Source: Zasmidium citrigriseum
Taxonomy: Eukaryota > Ascomycota > Dothideomycetes > Mycosphaerellales > Mycosphaerellaceae
Reading direction: 5' to 3'
Assembly: GCA_002786025.1 (NCBI GenBank)
Contig: NHNW01000006.1
Coordinates: 744,001-808,000 of the forward strand
Length of the DNA stretch: 64,000 nucleotides
In this document: piece by piece, positions 36,098 to 46,055 of the stretch
Position numbering within the stretch: the stretch's first letter is position 1
Layout: each line of letters begins with the position of its first letter
Translations under genes and position numbers: made by a program
The notes under the pieces: generated by a model
Database searches by the model: none
What the model was told of the DNA's origin: nothing
Seen by the model: the letters and a program-made list of their open reading frames with translations, nothing else

Positions 36098-36799
36098 ATG
36101 AAGGCCTTCATATCGTTGACAGCTGTGGCTTTTACCATCGCTCAAGCGATGGCACAGACAAGCTGGCCCGGCGCTGCCATCACGCCCACTCATTCATTGA
36201 GACCAGCTTCTGTCATCTCTTTCGACGCCTGCAAGACGGAATTGGCACTCGCCATTCCTTGCCCTCCCCACCAATGCGACCCCTTTGAAAACATCACGGT
36301 ACGCTCTTAATCCTCACAATTCATTGGTACCTTCAACTCTCACACACATCCCCAGGCCTCAATCACATACGCCCCAACAAGCTACCGAATCGAAATCCCC
36401 GTCAACGCAACATACCTCTACAACAAAACCTACGAGTCTCTCGGCAACCTCGTCACCAAATGCCTTTTCCCGACTACATCCGAGCTTGTTACCGCTAACT
36501 GTTCGGAGACGATTGTCTACTTAGACAACGGAGCGTCCACGACGACTACGCTTTTCAACGCCAGTATGGTAACACCGCCTTCCCCTACTGACACGGTGGC
36601 GGTGGGCAAACGCTTGAATCTTACTATTACTGGGGGACTGGAGAAGTTGTCGTCGATGACGGGGTCGTGTAGTTCAACTTCGGAGGGAAGTTTTACGTCT
36701 TCGGGCATGGCGCCAGGAGTGCCTCCTATTCGGGAGAAGTATAAGGTCTTGGTGCCTGTGGGTGCAGCGATACTGCTAGGGGGAGGGGCGCTCGTATAG
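36098..36799 (+). CDS. Secreted/surface glycoprotein, member 2 of a tandem family
   Basis: join(36098..36298, 36356..36799), 214 aa. Intron of 57 nt, donor ACG|GTACGC, acceptor CCCCAG. Signal peptide MKAFISLTAVAFTIAQAMA, then ASVISFDACKTELALAIPC, a second Cys (HQC), ENIT just before the intron, ASITYAPTSYRIEIPV just after it, several N-glycosylation sequons and the motif LTITGGLEKLSSMTGSC. The C-terminal 20 residues (VLVPVGAAILLGGGALV) are a hydrophobic end with no cytosolic tail, suggesting a GPI signal or tail anchor. No characterised homologue recognised. This member looks intact and serves as the reference for members 3 and 4. Confidence 0.72.
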
Positions 36800-37013
36800 T
36801 GCCTGGATGTATATTAGAGAGTTGGGTCAGTGACGAACTTGCAATGTAGAGATGTTACAGTAATAGCGGGAAGTCCGACCCCTGTGGAACATACGATTTG
36901 AGATTCTGTTTCGGAAGCAACAGGTTTCTTGAACTTAGTACAACGATGGAGTAACGCAGAAGACATTCTGAATCTTCCAACTTGACGATGCTTTCCTTAC
37001 ATACACTTTCGAA

Positions 37014-37686
37014 ATGCCTTTCGGGACTTTGCTGATCGTAGCTGCAACTATAAGCACAACCATGGCACAGATGATCAAGCCTGCCTTTCTGACCCATCGT
37101 GCGGTTTCGACAGCGTCCGCCTCCGTCATCTCCTTCGATGCGTGCAAGACTGAGCTAGCACTTGCCATGCCATGTCCACCTGAATCTTGCGACGGCGTGG
37201 AGGATGTCACGGTAAGAGCACTCCCGACACGAGGCACCAAGCCATGAGGCTGACGGATCTCTATGCCTCGATTACATTCGCCCAACAAGCTATCGAATCG
37301 AGTATCCGCTCCAGATGACCGGGGCTATAGGAGACAACACGTACGAAGCAGACGCGGGTGCATTCATACATTGTCTCTTCTCAACGACAGCTGAGGAGGT
37401 GACTGCCACTTGCTCGTCAGTTGGCTCTCTCTCAGTCGAAACGTATGATGTGACCACAACGAGTGGCTACAATACTGTGATCACACCTGTATCTCCGGCA
37501 GATATCGAGGCGGTGGAGAAGGGCTCTGAGCTCACTATCACGGCGGGCAAAGAGAAACTGTCGTCGACAACGGCGCCTTGTACGCCGTCTGGTATGGCGG
37601 CAGAGGTGACTCCTATTCTGGAGATGTATAGGATTCTGGTTCCAGCAGGTGCTGCGGTATTGCTAGCAGGCGGGATGGTGATATAG
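37014..37686 (+). CDS. Secreted/surface glycoprotein, member 3 of the tandem family, splice site damaged
   Basis: Exon 1 37014..37211 gives a signal peptide and ASVISFDACKTELALAMPC, nearly identical to member 2, ending EDVT|GTAAGA. At the position matching member 2's acceptor (before gcctcgatt, 37263) the AG is absent (ctat in place of ccag), and a 1-nt deletion lies just downstream (gccc for gcccc near 37280). In-frame products are still possible with an acceptor at 37302 (exon 2 from 37303) or 37314 (exon 2 from 37315..37686, intron 103 nt), which would delete about 20 residues. Exon 2 keeps LTITAGKEKLSSTTAPC and a hydrophobic tail ILVPAGAAVLLAGGMVI. Either a decaying gene or one re-spliced to a shorter ectodomain. 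Confidence 0.5.
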
Positions 37687-37920
37687 ATCCTGGAAGTGGC
37701 CTTGGTGTTTGGTCTCTTGAAAAGGTCGAGTGTACTGTGCAACAGAAGGCAGCCTGTAACACCACGTGTGTGGCAGTGAGGTCGTGCAATGAGCAGGTGG
37801 ATTTGATTAAGTACGACGTCGACGCAAATGTTGAAAGGGAGACTCAAGGTTCTGGTTCCGTTTCCCTTCGAAGTCGAAGTCCTGTTTATGAATGCGTTAA
37901 AGTAGAGTCTTTTTCTCCTC

Positions 37921-38693
37921 ATGGCTTCGAAGTTGTTTCTTGCCATCACTTTGATCGCTTTGGACGCATTTGCCCAGACGACTCGGCCGACAAGCTCGAC
38001 CATGGCCACGACTAGCATCGACGGACACCAGACAGCCAAGGCAGCTTCAATCATCTCAGTCGAGCCATGCAGACAAGAAGTCATCTGGGCAATGGTATGC
38101 ACTGCCGGCGAAGGATGCGAAGCGTGGCAGAACCAAACAGCGAGCGACCCCACGTGAACATGATCGCCGAACCCCCTTTTCTGACATCCTCATAGGCCGT
38201 GTGCACAATGGCTCCAACGAGCGTGCGATGCCAGCTCCCGACCACGACCGCCAACAATGCCACCTCGAACATCCCAATCACAGGCATCATGGGTTGCAAC
38301 TACCCGAACACCACAGTGCCCGCCGACGTTACGTGCTTGACGGTGTTGACGGGGTCGATCGATGGCACGGAGTTGCTCAAGACGCTTGATCAGTCGACAT
38401 TTCCCCTGACGGCTCCTCCGCCGACCCCGTCGAATGTTTCGGTCGTGGGATTGAAGGGAGACATCAGGGTGACGGGCGGTCAAGAGAAGCTTTCGAGATT
38501 GACGGGAGGATGTTCGTCATCGAGCTCGTCTCCCTCGACAACCTCGTCGTCCTCGCCGTCCCTCTCGCCTGAGCCACAGTCTTCGTCCGCGTCAACAGGT
38601 AAGGCGGCAGTGGAGAATCCCGTCAAAGAGGTGTTGAAAGTTCTCATACCGATTGGAGCTGCAATTGTCGTCGGAGCGGGAGCGGTGATGTAG
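37921..38693 (+). CDS. Secreted/surface glycoprotein, member 4 of the tandem family
   Basis: join(37921..38139, 38196..38693), 238 aa. Signal peptide MASKLFLAITLIALDAFA, ASIISVEPCRQEVIWAMVC, QNQT at the splice junction, then AVCTMAPTSVRCQLP, which aligns with ASITYAPTSYRIEIP of member 2. The donor at the position aligned with members 2 and 3 is GC (ACA|GCGAGC) with a normal branch (TTCTGACATCC) and acceptor CATAG; an upstream in-frame GTATGC at 38095 is an alternative that would remove a conserved Cys pair region. The exon 2 product has VTGGQEKLSRLTGGC, a Ser-rich stalk and a hydrophobic tail VLIPIGAAIVVGAGAVM. Probably cell-surface anchored; function unknown. Confidence 0.66.
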
Positions 38694-38962
38694 TCAAAGA
38701 GGTGTCATATGTGTATCAATAGAACCGAATCGAAGCTCAGTTGTACCAAATTCCTTGTGAAGGTATCCACGAGAGACCACTCACTTCCCGTATCGGATTT
38801 GACCGGCTCAATGAAAAGCCGTGAACATGTTGCAGATGAGTCTGGCACATGCCTTCAGTCACAGCGGTGAATGAAGCAAACTCTTAGAACCACTGTCCAA
38901 AGCGTTTCTTTTGTCCTCTCAATCCATTAAACCCAAGCTCCTCCACAATAGACACCGATAAC

Positions 38963-39418
38963 ATGGCGCATACACACACCATCAAGGACCAGCAATCTTC
39001 AAACACGCCTGCCGCTGCCCCAAGTATGACGACCGACAAGGACCGCACGGCGCAGTCGCAGGAACCCCTTCTTCTCGCCACACAGCCAGTGGATTCCGAC
39101 GACGACCTCGATAGAGACTTTCCACCAATAGAGCCTCTTCCAACCCCACCCAGAAAGACAACCAGGGCCCCAAACACTGCTAATGAGCGTGGTTTCGCTG
39201 CAGCGCTTCTGAAGAAGCGAAAGAACAAGGCGGCGTCCACATCGAAGTCAGGTCCTGGACTTGGTCCAAATCATGTGAATAGTGCCGCCATGGAGAATCC
39301 ACCAGATCGGCCAGCAAATGAGCGCATCAACAAGGTCTTTCAGGAGGCAATGAAAAAGGATGCCCAGGGACAGGGCGGGTCGGAGACAGCAAGTCCTTCG
39401 AGCCACGGCAACGACTAA
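38963..39418 (+). CDS. Small hydrophilic protein of unknown function
   Basis: Single exon, 151 aa, MAHTHTIKD to SSHGND. Composition is Ser/Pro/Asp rich with a basic helix ALLKKRKNKAASTSK near residues 81-95 and another possible helix NERINKVFQEAMKKD near the end. No signal peptide, no cysteine, no known domain. Coding status rests on a reasonable start context (ATAACATGG), sustained frame and absence of a better frame on the other strand. It may be nuclear given the basic block, but that is a guess. Confidence 0.42.
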   Translation: MAHTHTIKDQQSSNTPAAAPSMTTDKDRTAQSQEPLLLATQPVDSDDDLDRDFPPIEPLPTPPRKTTRAPNTANERGFAAALLKKRKNKAASTSKSGPGLGPNHVNSAAMENPPDRPANERINKVFQEAMKKDAQGQGGSETASPSSHGND

Positions 39419-39738
39419 ACCCGTAAGTGTGTCGTTGAACGTGCGGGTCGATTTTACAACTGACATTGGCCAGCTGGCGTTCAATATCGAGAGCAATGTT
39501 CTGAAGGCGCGAGCCTTGCATGCTGCGTTCAACCAGGAAGTGTGGTGCAGTGCAAGCAGCTGCTGATGTGGTTTCTGAGTCGAATGCGGCGGATGTTGCT
39601 GTTGATATTTTCTGGAACCCGAGTCAATCCAGATACATAAAGCTCTTGCAAATGCCAACTTTTCATGTCTTCAAGCAACTCATAACTTTCAACTTCACCA
39701 GCTTGGCCAATCTCACTATACTTCGTTAAACCTTCTCG
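39419..39738. other. Short intergenic region
   Basis: About 320 bp with no recognised element. Confidence 0.4.
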
Positions 39739-40458
39739 ATGTCGCACTTAGAGATCAACCCAGCCATCAACTATTGGGGAACTCTGGTGGTCCTCATCAC
39801 CACGGAGAACGAAGACGGAACCTTCAATGTCGCCCCAATGTCATCGGCTTGGTGGCTCGGTAACTCGTGCATGCTGGGCCTTGATAGCAGTTCTCAGACC
39901 ACCATCAATCTGTGAGTTCGTACCGAAATCCACGCCTTATCTCACACTTGGAGGACTGACTCTGCTCCATGTAGATTGCGCACAAAGCAATGCGTCCTTA
40001 ACCTTCCCTCAGATGATATGGCATCGCACGTCAACGCCTTAGCGCGCACAACCGGAACTCCAGTGGTCCACGCAGGCAAGCTCGCACGGGGATATCGCCA
40101 CGAGAAAGACAAGTTCGGTGCCGCGAGCTTGACTCCCGAGCCATCGCAAGTCGTCCGACCTGCTCGCGTAAAGGAGTGTCCAGTCCAAATGGAAGCTGAA
40201 CTTCGTGGCCGGTACGACTTCCTGGCCCACACCTTGCCGAGTTTCATCGTTGCGCTGGAAGTCAAGGTGCTGAGAACCTATGTGGTGGATGAGCTGCGTC
40301 TTGCGGGACATGCGAATCGCATTGATCCGGATAGGTGGAGGCCGATGATTATGAGCTTTCAGCACTTTTATGGGCTCAGGGATGGGAAGCTTGAGGATTC
40401 GACGCTGGCGAAAGTCGAGGAAGAGTTATATCGGATGCCAGCTAGGGGAGTCGACTAA
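39739..40458 (+). CDS. Flavin reductase-like (FMN-binding split barrel) protein
   Basis: join(39739..39911, 39975..40458), 218 aa. Exon 1 is only 57 codons: MSHLEINPAINYWGTLVVLI, then NEDGTFNVAPMSSAWWLGNSC. Donor CT|GTGAGT, acceptor CATGTAG; the join restores NLLRTKQCVLNLPSDDM. The blocks GTLVVLITT.NEDGTFNVAPMSSAWW and TKQCVLNLPS are typical of the DIM6/NTAB-like flavin reductase domain that binds FMN. The second half has TPVVHAGKLARG, where family members read xAGL, and KECPVQMEAEL, a typical CPVQLE-like block. Probably a cytosolic oxidoreductase; the partner is unknown. Its 3' end nearly meets that of the Ada-like gene (95 bp). Confidence 0.82.
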
Positions 40459-40553
40459 GCACTGCAGTGGCTGGCTCTCAGCGTAGACCTTAGAGTATAC
40501 AGTGTCGAGAGCCTCCCGAGATTGACTTCGTTCAAGACATTTCCATCATCTCG

Positions 40554-41552
40554 TTATTGAATCATGTCGTTCTGCCAGGCAAGGTCCGATGGCATGCTCA
40601 GTGGCGTGCCATTAGGATGCTCCAGTGCGTTGACAACAGCCCGGACCTTCTGCTCCACAGCTGGTCTTTGCTCATCTTGCCATTCCTCGATGGGAACCAG
40701 AACGTAATATGGCTTCGGAAACGAACGTTCCAGAGACATCATGGCTTCGACAGTAGTCGCCATCAGCTCCAACTTGCAGACTTGCGCTTCTTCAAAAGCC
40801 ATAAGCAGTATGCCATCCAATGCATCGACGATGCCGTAGTGAATCGGAAACGATATCGGTGCATCGTACATGTCCTTCGTGAGATCGAGATTGCCTGGTA
40901 CAGCGACAGTGGTGTTGAAATCAGTGGTATCGTAAGTAAAATCATAGTCTTTGAAAAAAGTGGTATCTTCGGGCCCGGCTACTAGCCAATCGTCGAAAAC
41001 CAGATCGGGCGTCTTCACAGTGTCAGGTGTTGCGCTCGAGGCGCTCTGAAAGACCGTATCGTACGATGGTGTACTCATCGTCGAGTCGTCAGTTACTACT
41101 GGCTGCGGCGAGGCTTGCGACAACCGGTGTTGTCGTCTTTGCAATGCGTACTCGCGAGGAGTTAGCCCCGTAGCTTTCTTGAAGCAGCGGTGGAAGTGGA
41201 ACTTTGTGAGCCCTGCACTCGCCGCCAAAACCTCTAGCTTTGGCAATGGTGCATCGTTGGGCAGGTTCTCGAGCAATTGCCGGACTTTCTCGATGGATTG
41301 ATCTGCTTCGGGGACGAACTTCTCGAGCTCGGGTCTGCATCTCTTGCACGCCCGAAATCCAGCCGCTTGTGCCTCAGCGCCTGTATTTACGAAGCCTATG
41401 TTGGAGCGACGGGCGAGTCTCGCGTTGCATGTAGGTCGGCAGAAGATCTTGGTCGTTTTGACGGTATACAGGAAGTGCCCTTCAGCATCTGGGTCTCTCG
41501 ATCGGACGGCGGCCCAGCGCGCGGCATCTGTGGAGTATTTGGAGGAAGCCAT
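40554..41552 (-). CDS. Ada-like methylphosphotriester sensor with AraC-type HTH, lacking the methyltransferase active site
   Basis: Single exon, 332 aa. The N-terminal Ada metal-binding domain has ligands at Cys38, Cys42, Cys69 and Cys72 (FCRPTCNAR, ACKRCRPE), the same numbering as in E. coli Ada, where Cys38 accepts methyl groups from DNA phosphotriesters. An AraC-type helix-turn-helix follows (LEVLAASAGLTKFHFHRCFK, GLTPREYALQRR). After an acidic, Ser/Thr-rich linker (about 150-225) the C-terminus resembles the N-terminal subdomain that precedes the O6-methylguanine transferase domain (HYGIVDALDGILLMAFEE, VRAVVNALEHPNGTPLSMPS), but it stops where the catalytic PCHR domain should begin. So it could sense alkylation and bind DNA but not repair O6-methylguanine. 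No continuation is found downstream before the neighbouring gene. Confidence 0.85.
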   Translation of the reverse strand: MASSKYSTDAARWAAVRSRDPDAEGHFLYTVKTTKIFCRPTCNARLARRSNIGFVNTGAEAQAAGFRACKRCRPELEKFVPEADQSIEKVRQLLENLPNDAPLPKLEVLAASAGLTKFHFHRCFKKATGLTPREYALQRRQHRLSQASPQPVVTDDSTMSTPSYDTVFQSASSATPDTVKTPDLVFDDWLVAGPEDTTFFKDYDFTYDTTDFNTTVAVPGNLDLTKDMYDAPISFPIHYGIVDALDGILLMAFEEAQVCKLELMATTVEAMMSLERSFPKPYYVLVPIEEWQDEQRPAVEQKVRAVVNALEHPNGTPLSMPSDLAWQNDMIQ

Positions 41553-42647
41553 GTCGCCTATGTATGAGGATGAGATCTGTTCAAGACAGCAGATAGATGG
41601 CGATGGCGTACTGTCATGAGGCTAGGCAGTCATGGCAGCGCGAGAGCGATGCACTTTGTGAGGCGTCGATGTTGCGATGTAACTAGCGAATCAGAGGACG
41701 CCGGAGACCCACCGATGTGAATGTTGCCATCAATCTTATCGAGAACGTCGGAACATGTGGTCGTGTGTGAAATACTCGGGGTAAAATAGTCATAATGCAT
41801 GGCGAAGATGTCCAGTTGAAAGTTGGCATTTTCCATGACGTGCCTTCCATGTTGGAGGTGCAAACGCGTTTGCAAGGCCAGGTGAATGAGAAAGCGAACA
41901 TCCGCTAGCGCCGAAGAAGCCACACCCAATGATTGGAAGTCACGCCTGAGCTCCACCTCCAACGTCACCTCTTCGCAGCTCTCCTTCAACTTGCAAAAAT
42001 ACCATCAGTACCTGTTATCCACCAAATATCTTTGAACAGCTGCCATCAAGCACTATGAGCAAATCCCATAAAACTGATTGAGCTACCATGGAAGATGTTC
42101 TCCGGCCACAACATGACAATCTCTCAAGTTTGACGCCGGCGGATAATGAAACAACCGGAAGATCTCCCGCCAAGAATCGAGGTCGCCACGCTGTTGGAAG
42201 CTTGAAACATAGCTTGAAGGCTGAAAGACCGCGTGGAAGTACGCTGCTGTTCGCGGTGAGGACTCAAAGCCAGGGCAGTGAGGTGTACCCCATCGAATAT
42301 GGCAATGCCCTCGCTCGAGCATCTCAGGCCATTGCAGAAAGTTCATGAGGCCTCACAACCGCTAATTCGGAAATACTGCGGCAACTGATCGACACTCTTC
42401 CGTCTGTGGAGATAGTTTGGGGCCCCGGAATATCTCCACGTTGATGTTTGGCAGGCAGAGCGTTCTTCCTCTTCACGGTGTGTTGTGATGAAATATCAAC
42501 TGCCATCTCCCCCTTCCCTGGCCTCGGGTAAGGGATGCAACGTCTCAATGGAACGCCATCAGAAGCGGAGTCAGTGGTCTCCATATACCGAGACCTGAAG
42601 TATAAAATCCACCTCGTAAGTTGTTCTTCTTGTTTTCTATCACCACA
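41553..42647. other. Intergenic region
   Basis: About 1.1 kb. Small open frames (41630-41989 minus, 42088-42348 plus) have no supporting features. The right end holds the esterase promoter. Confidence 0.42.
42601..42608 (+). promoter_or_regulatory. TATA box of the esterase gene
   Basis: TATAAAAT lies 47 bp before the ATG at 42648, a good TATA match with room for a short leader. Inferred from position and sequence only. Confidence 0.5.
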
Positions 42648-44407
42648 ATGCATCGTCTTTTGCTAGCTCCCGTACTTTCTCTGGCTGCGCTAGCTTCCGG
42701 CTGGCCGCACTATCAATCTCACTTGGATCTTCTGGTCAAGACTCATGCTTTTGCTGTCAAAGGCACGGTCTGGCCTAACAACACAGAGACCCACTTCTAT
42801 GGCAACATTCCGTATGCTGAGCCACCTCTTGGCGAACTTCGCTGGCGTCCACCAGTGACCAAGTCCCCAAGCTCTGAAGTCATCAATGGATCCTGGTTCG
42901 GTCCATCGTGTGTCCAGTACAGCAATGGCGAAGAGACTGTTTACAGCGAGTATTTGAACGGCTTCCTTTTATCGCCTGGTCAAACCCAGAGCGAAGGTTG
43001 GTAGGAATTCAGGCACAGGCAAGACCGATTGACTGATGTATCTGCAGACTGTCTGACACTTAATGTTTGGGCACCGAAAGACGCCAAAGAAGGCGACAAC
43101 TTGCCAGTGATGATCTGGATTCACGGTCAGTGGACTCGTAGACTCGGCCTTCCACCCACAATTGACTTACTTCTCAGGTGGTGGCTTCACATCAGGAGGA
43201 GCTGCGAGTCCATACAAGTATGGCGATCGCCTTGCGTCTGATCAGAACGTCATAGTAGTCGCAATAAAGTACACTGCCCACCACGACATTCGTTGACTGA
43301 ATGCTGATAAATCCCAGCTACCGTCTGAACATCTTTGGCTTTCCAAACGCTGCAGCCCTCGACGGCAATGATCTCAACCCAGGTCTCCTCGACCAGCGCA
43401 AGGCCGTTGAGTGGGTGTATCAAAATATCTATGCCTTTGGCGGTGATGCCGAGCAGATGACACTGTTTGGCCAATCTGTAACATGTTCGATCTCTCCCAG
43501 CCTGAGACATTGGCTGACCAGTTGTTAGGCCGGTGGAATCGCTGTCGATCTCTATACTTACGCATATCCCTTCGATCCTCTAGTCAAAGGCTTCATCGCT
43601 CAGTCCGGTGTTGCGTCTGACGGGACTTTCGATCCATCCGGGTCGAACTTCACGTATGTCGCCTCTCGTGTCGGATGTGGAAACGCCACAAGCCAGGACG
43701 AACAATTCGCATGCATGCAGAAGGTCGACTCCAGCGCCATCATTGAGGTTTACAACAAGTACAATTCCAGCCTCAACAACGGCCGCTCACTCTCCTTCCA
43801 GCCGACGGCCGGCAAGTACAGCCCCGACCAGTACCTCATCTAAGACATTTACTGATACTAGTCCTGCTTGTTAGACAATCAAACCCGGTTCACAAATTAC
43901 ATGGACCTACAGGAGCGCGGCCTCTTTGCCCAAGTGCCCACAATTTACTCCACCGTCAACAAAGAAGGCACCTCCCTGCTCGACTTCAACCCTGACGGCG
44001 TGAACCAGACCGCCGCAGACCTCTTCACTGCCTCATTTGCCACCTGCCCTGGCGATGCCGCCGCAGCCGCCAAAGCCTCCTTCGGCGTGCCAATCTGGAG
44101 GACACGCTATTTCGGGACATGGCCAAACCTCAATCCACTTCCATGGCTGGGAGCGTACCACTCGTCGGACATTCCCATGATCTTTGGGACGTCGGATCTG
44201 CTGGGGCCGGATACTCAGGCAGAGGTGGCCATGTCCCAATATTACCAAGGGGCGTGGGCTGCGTTTGCGAGGGACCCCGTTGATGGGCTGAAGGAGTACG
44301 GGTGGCCAAAATATGATCCAGATGGCAAGACTTTGATTGAGCTGGGATTGAACTCGACGCCGACAGCGGTGTTCGCCGACAGCGATGCCTTTCAGGCGTT
44401 GTGTTAG
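42648..44407 (+). CDS. Secreted type B carboxylesterase (cholinesterase-like alpha/beta hydrolase)
   Basis: join(42648..42996, 43048..43125, 43178..43268, 43318..43477, 43529..43811, 43875..44407), 497 aa. Six exons; intron lengths 51, 52, 49, 51 and 63 nt. The last intron has a GC donor (GCCG|GCAAGT) and is required to restore FQPTADNQTRF. Signal peptide [18 protein letters not shown]. Family blocks: [31 protein letters not shown], the oxyanion motif HGGGF (split by intron 2), [10 protein letters not shown], the nucleophile GQSAGG (split by intron 4) and the His region [13 protein letters not shown]. Substrate unknown; fungal relatives act on lipid or aromatic esters. Numerous NxT/S sites fit an extracellular enzyme. 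Confidence 0.9.
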
Positions 44408-45346
44408 CCAAAAGACGAAGGTTGCTTCCGCCCAAAGCTGCGCCAAGACCACACACATGGAGCGACCGTGTCATCGAAAGGGCCGTCATAGCATGAACTT
44501 CGTGTTCGCTCTTTCGTATCTTTGGCTTTGATATCTTCATTTAGGTTCGAGTGGTCTATGCAGCATGCTTCACTCCCACCTGGAAACTGTTTTCTTGCTA
44601 AGTTGTGCCCATATGACAAATGAGGCCCCTGAACATCACTAATCACTGATGGAGCTTGTTCTACACAGCATTAAGTCAATCTCTCACGGAGATCTCATGT
44701 TCGTATCGGCCGCAACGAACGATGATCCTTGTGTCGCTGACCCGAGAAATTCATAGTCCATCCGATACGACACACGCGCCTTTCGTCGGTCATCTAGAAG
44801 ACGAGGAGAGAACGTGGCCGTCTGGTGCTACATGGTATCGTGCTCCTCGTATCGCTCTGACTCAAGTAACTCTTAGAGCTCCTTCCCTGAGGTATACAAG
44901 ACTTGCCAAAGCATATGAAAAGTCTCCATCCAGTGGAAAGTCCAGACCCAGATGGCAACGTCCTCGACCCATTCCTCTGGGACCGATTTCAAGCCCCATG
45001 AAGAACAAACGATGAAGTGGACGATGGCATGATCCGAAGTATCCATTTGGAAGACATGCTGAAATTGGTACCGGAGAAGGCTGGATTCGGTGTTGCGACC
45101 ATCCGCACGATCCCATTCGAAGATGGAAATTTGGACTGAGTGTTGCAGTGACCCGCATGATCCGTTTGGAAGGCTCTTGGGCAAGGGCACTCTGATGGCT
45201 ACAGCAGCGTGCTGATATAAAACCTCGAGAAGAGACCATCGGTGTACTTCATCATTCAGCAGCACAAAAGACATCAGAAAGCAAGCACCAGACACCTGAA
45301 AACACAACATACTGTTTCTTCGCTTGACCACGAAGTCCAAAGCACA
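44408..45346. other. Intergenic region including left part of a tandem duplication
   Basis: From about 44,990 the sequence matches the region upstream of the second glycine-rich gene (46,730 onward), for example ggacgatggcatgatccga in both. No separate gene supported. Confidence 0.5.
45216..45222 (+). promoter_or_regulatory. TATA box of glycine-rich gene A
   Basis: TATAAAA 131 bp before the ATG at 45347. The equivalent place in the duplicated promoter carries TATAAG at 46946, so the element is kept in both copies. Confidence 0.5.
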
Positions 45347-46055
45347 ATGCAATTCAAAAAGATCGTCGCCATGGCTACCTTTCTGGCGCTCAACGGCGTC
45401 TCTGGTGCGCCCTTGGCAATCCCAGGGCCCAACTCTCCAATCAATGAGGTATGAAATAATCCCTACCGACACAGCATTCTGGCTGACGATTCCTAGGATG
45501 TCGCTTTACTCGCCAGAGCGGAAGCGATTGATCAGACGGCAACCACACAGGATGCCACCGCGCACAAGGGCGCAGCAGCAGACAAAACTGCTCATGGCTA
45601 CTACCCAGGCGTGGGAGGCTTTCTTGGTGGCAGGATCAGAGGCTCTTTCAACGGTGGTGGATATGGAGCTTACGCCAAAGGGGGAAACTATGGAGCCTAC
45701 TACAATGGGCAAGTCTGAAGGGCGTCAGCCATCTTGTTGCATGTCTGAGATCTTTACTGACCGTCTGCTCTTTGCTTCGTATAGCGCTGATGGCTCGCAT
45801 TATGGAGCGTATTCCAGGAATAATGGAGACTATGGAGCCTACTTGAGTGGCGCAAATGGCCAGGGATTTGGGGCATACTCCGAAGATGGTAAGAGCGCAG
45901 AAGCCACCTCGCTTTGAGTCGAACATCCGCTCACCTTCTGCCTAGGCGACTACACGGCGTACATCAATGGCGTTCCTGGAGGCTATTTCGGAAGCTCATT
46001 GAGCGCAGTCCAGGGCAGTGTCCCACCCCGTGCTTGGGACGGCGGCCCATGGTGA
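45347..46055 (+). CDS. Glycine/tyrosine-rich secreted protein, copy A
   Basis: join(45347..45448, 45497..45708, 45785..45888, 45946..46055), 175 aa. Signal peptide MQFKKIVAMATFLALNGVSG, then a short propeptide-like region DVALLARAEAIDQT. The mature part consists of YGAY-centred repeats of about 11 residues (YGAYAKGG, YGAYYNG, YGAYSRNNG, YGAYLSG, FGAYSEDG, YTAYING). No cysteine. Intron 2 has a GC donor (AATGG|GCAAGT), a branch TTTACTGACC and acceptor GTATAG; the other donors are GTATGA and GTAAGA. Intron ends coincide with repeat edges, suggesting repeats grew by exon-scale duplication. Probably a cell-wall or matrix protein; function unknown. It is paralogous to the gene at 47064. Confidence 0.75.

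Noticed and set aside
41630..41989. 119-codon - frame
   Set aside because: Random-looking composition, no domain.
42088..42348. 86-codon + frame with good start context
   Set aside because: No signal, domain or intron support; too little evidence.
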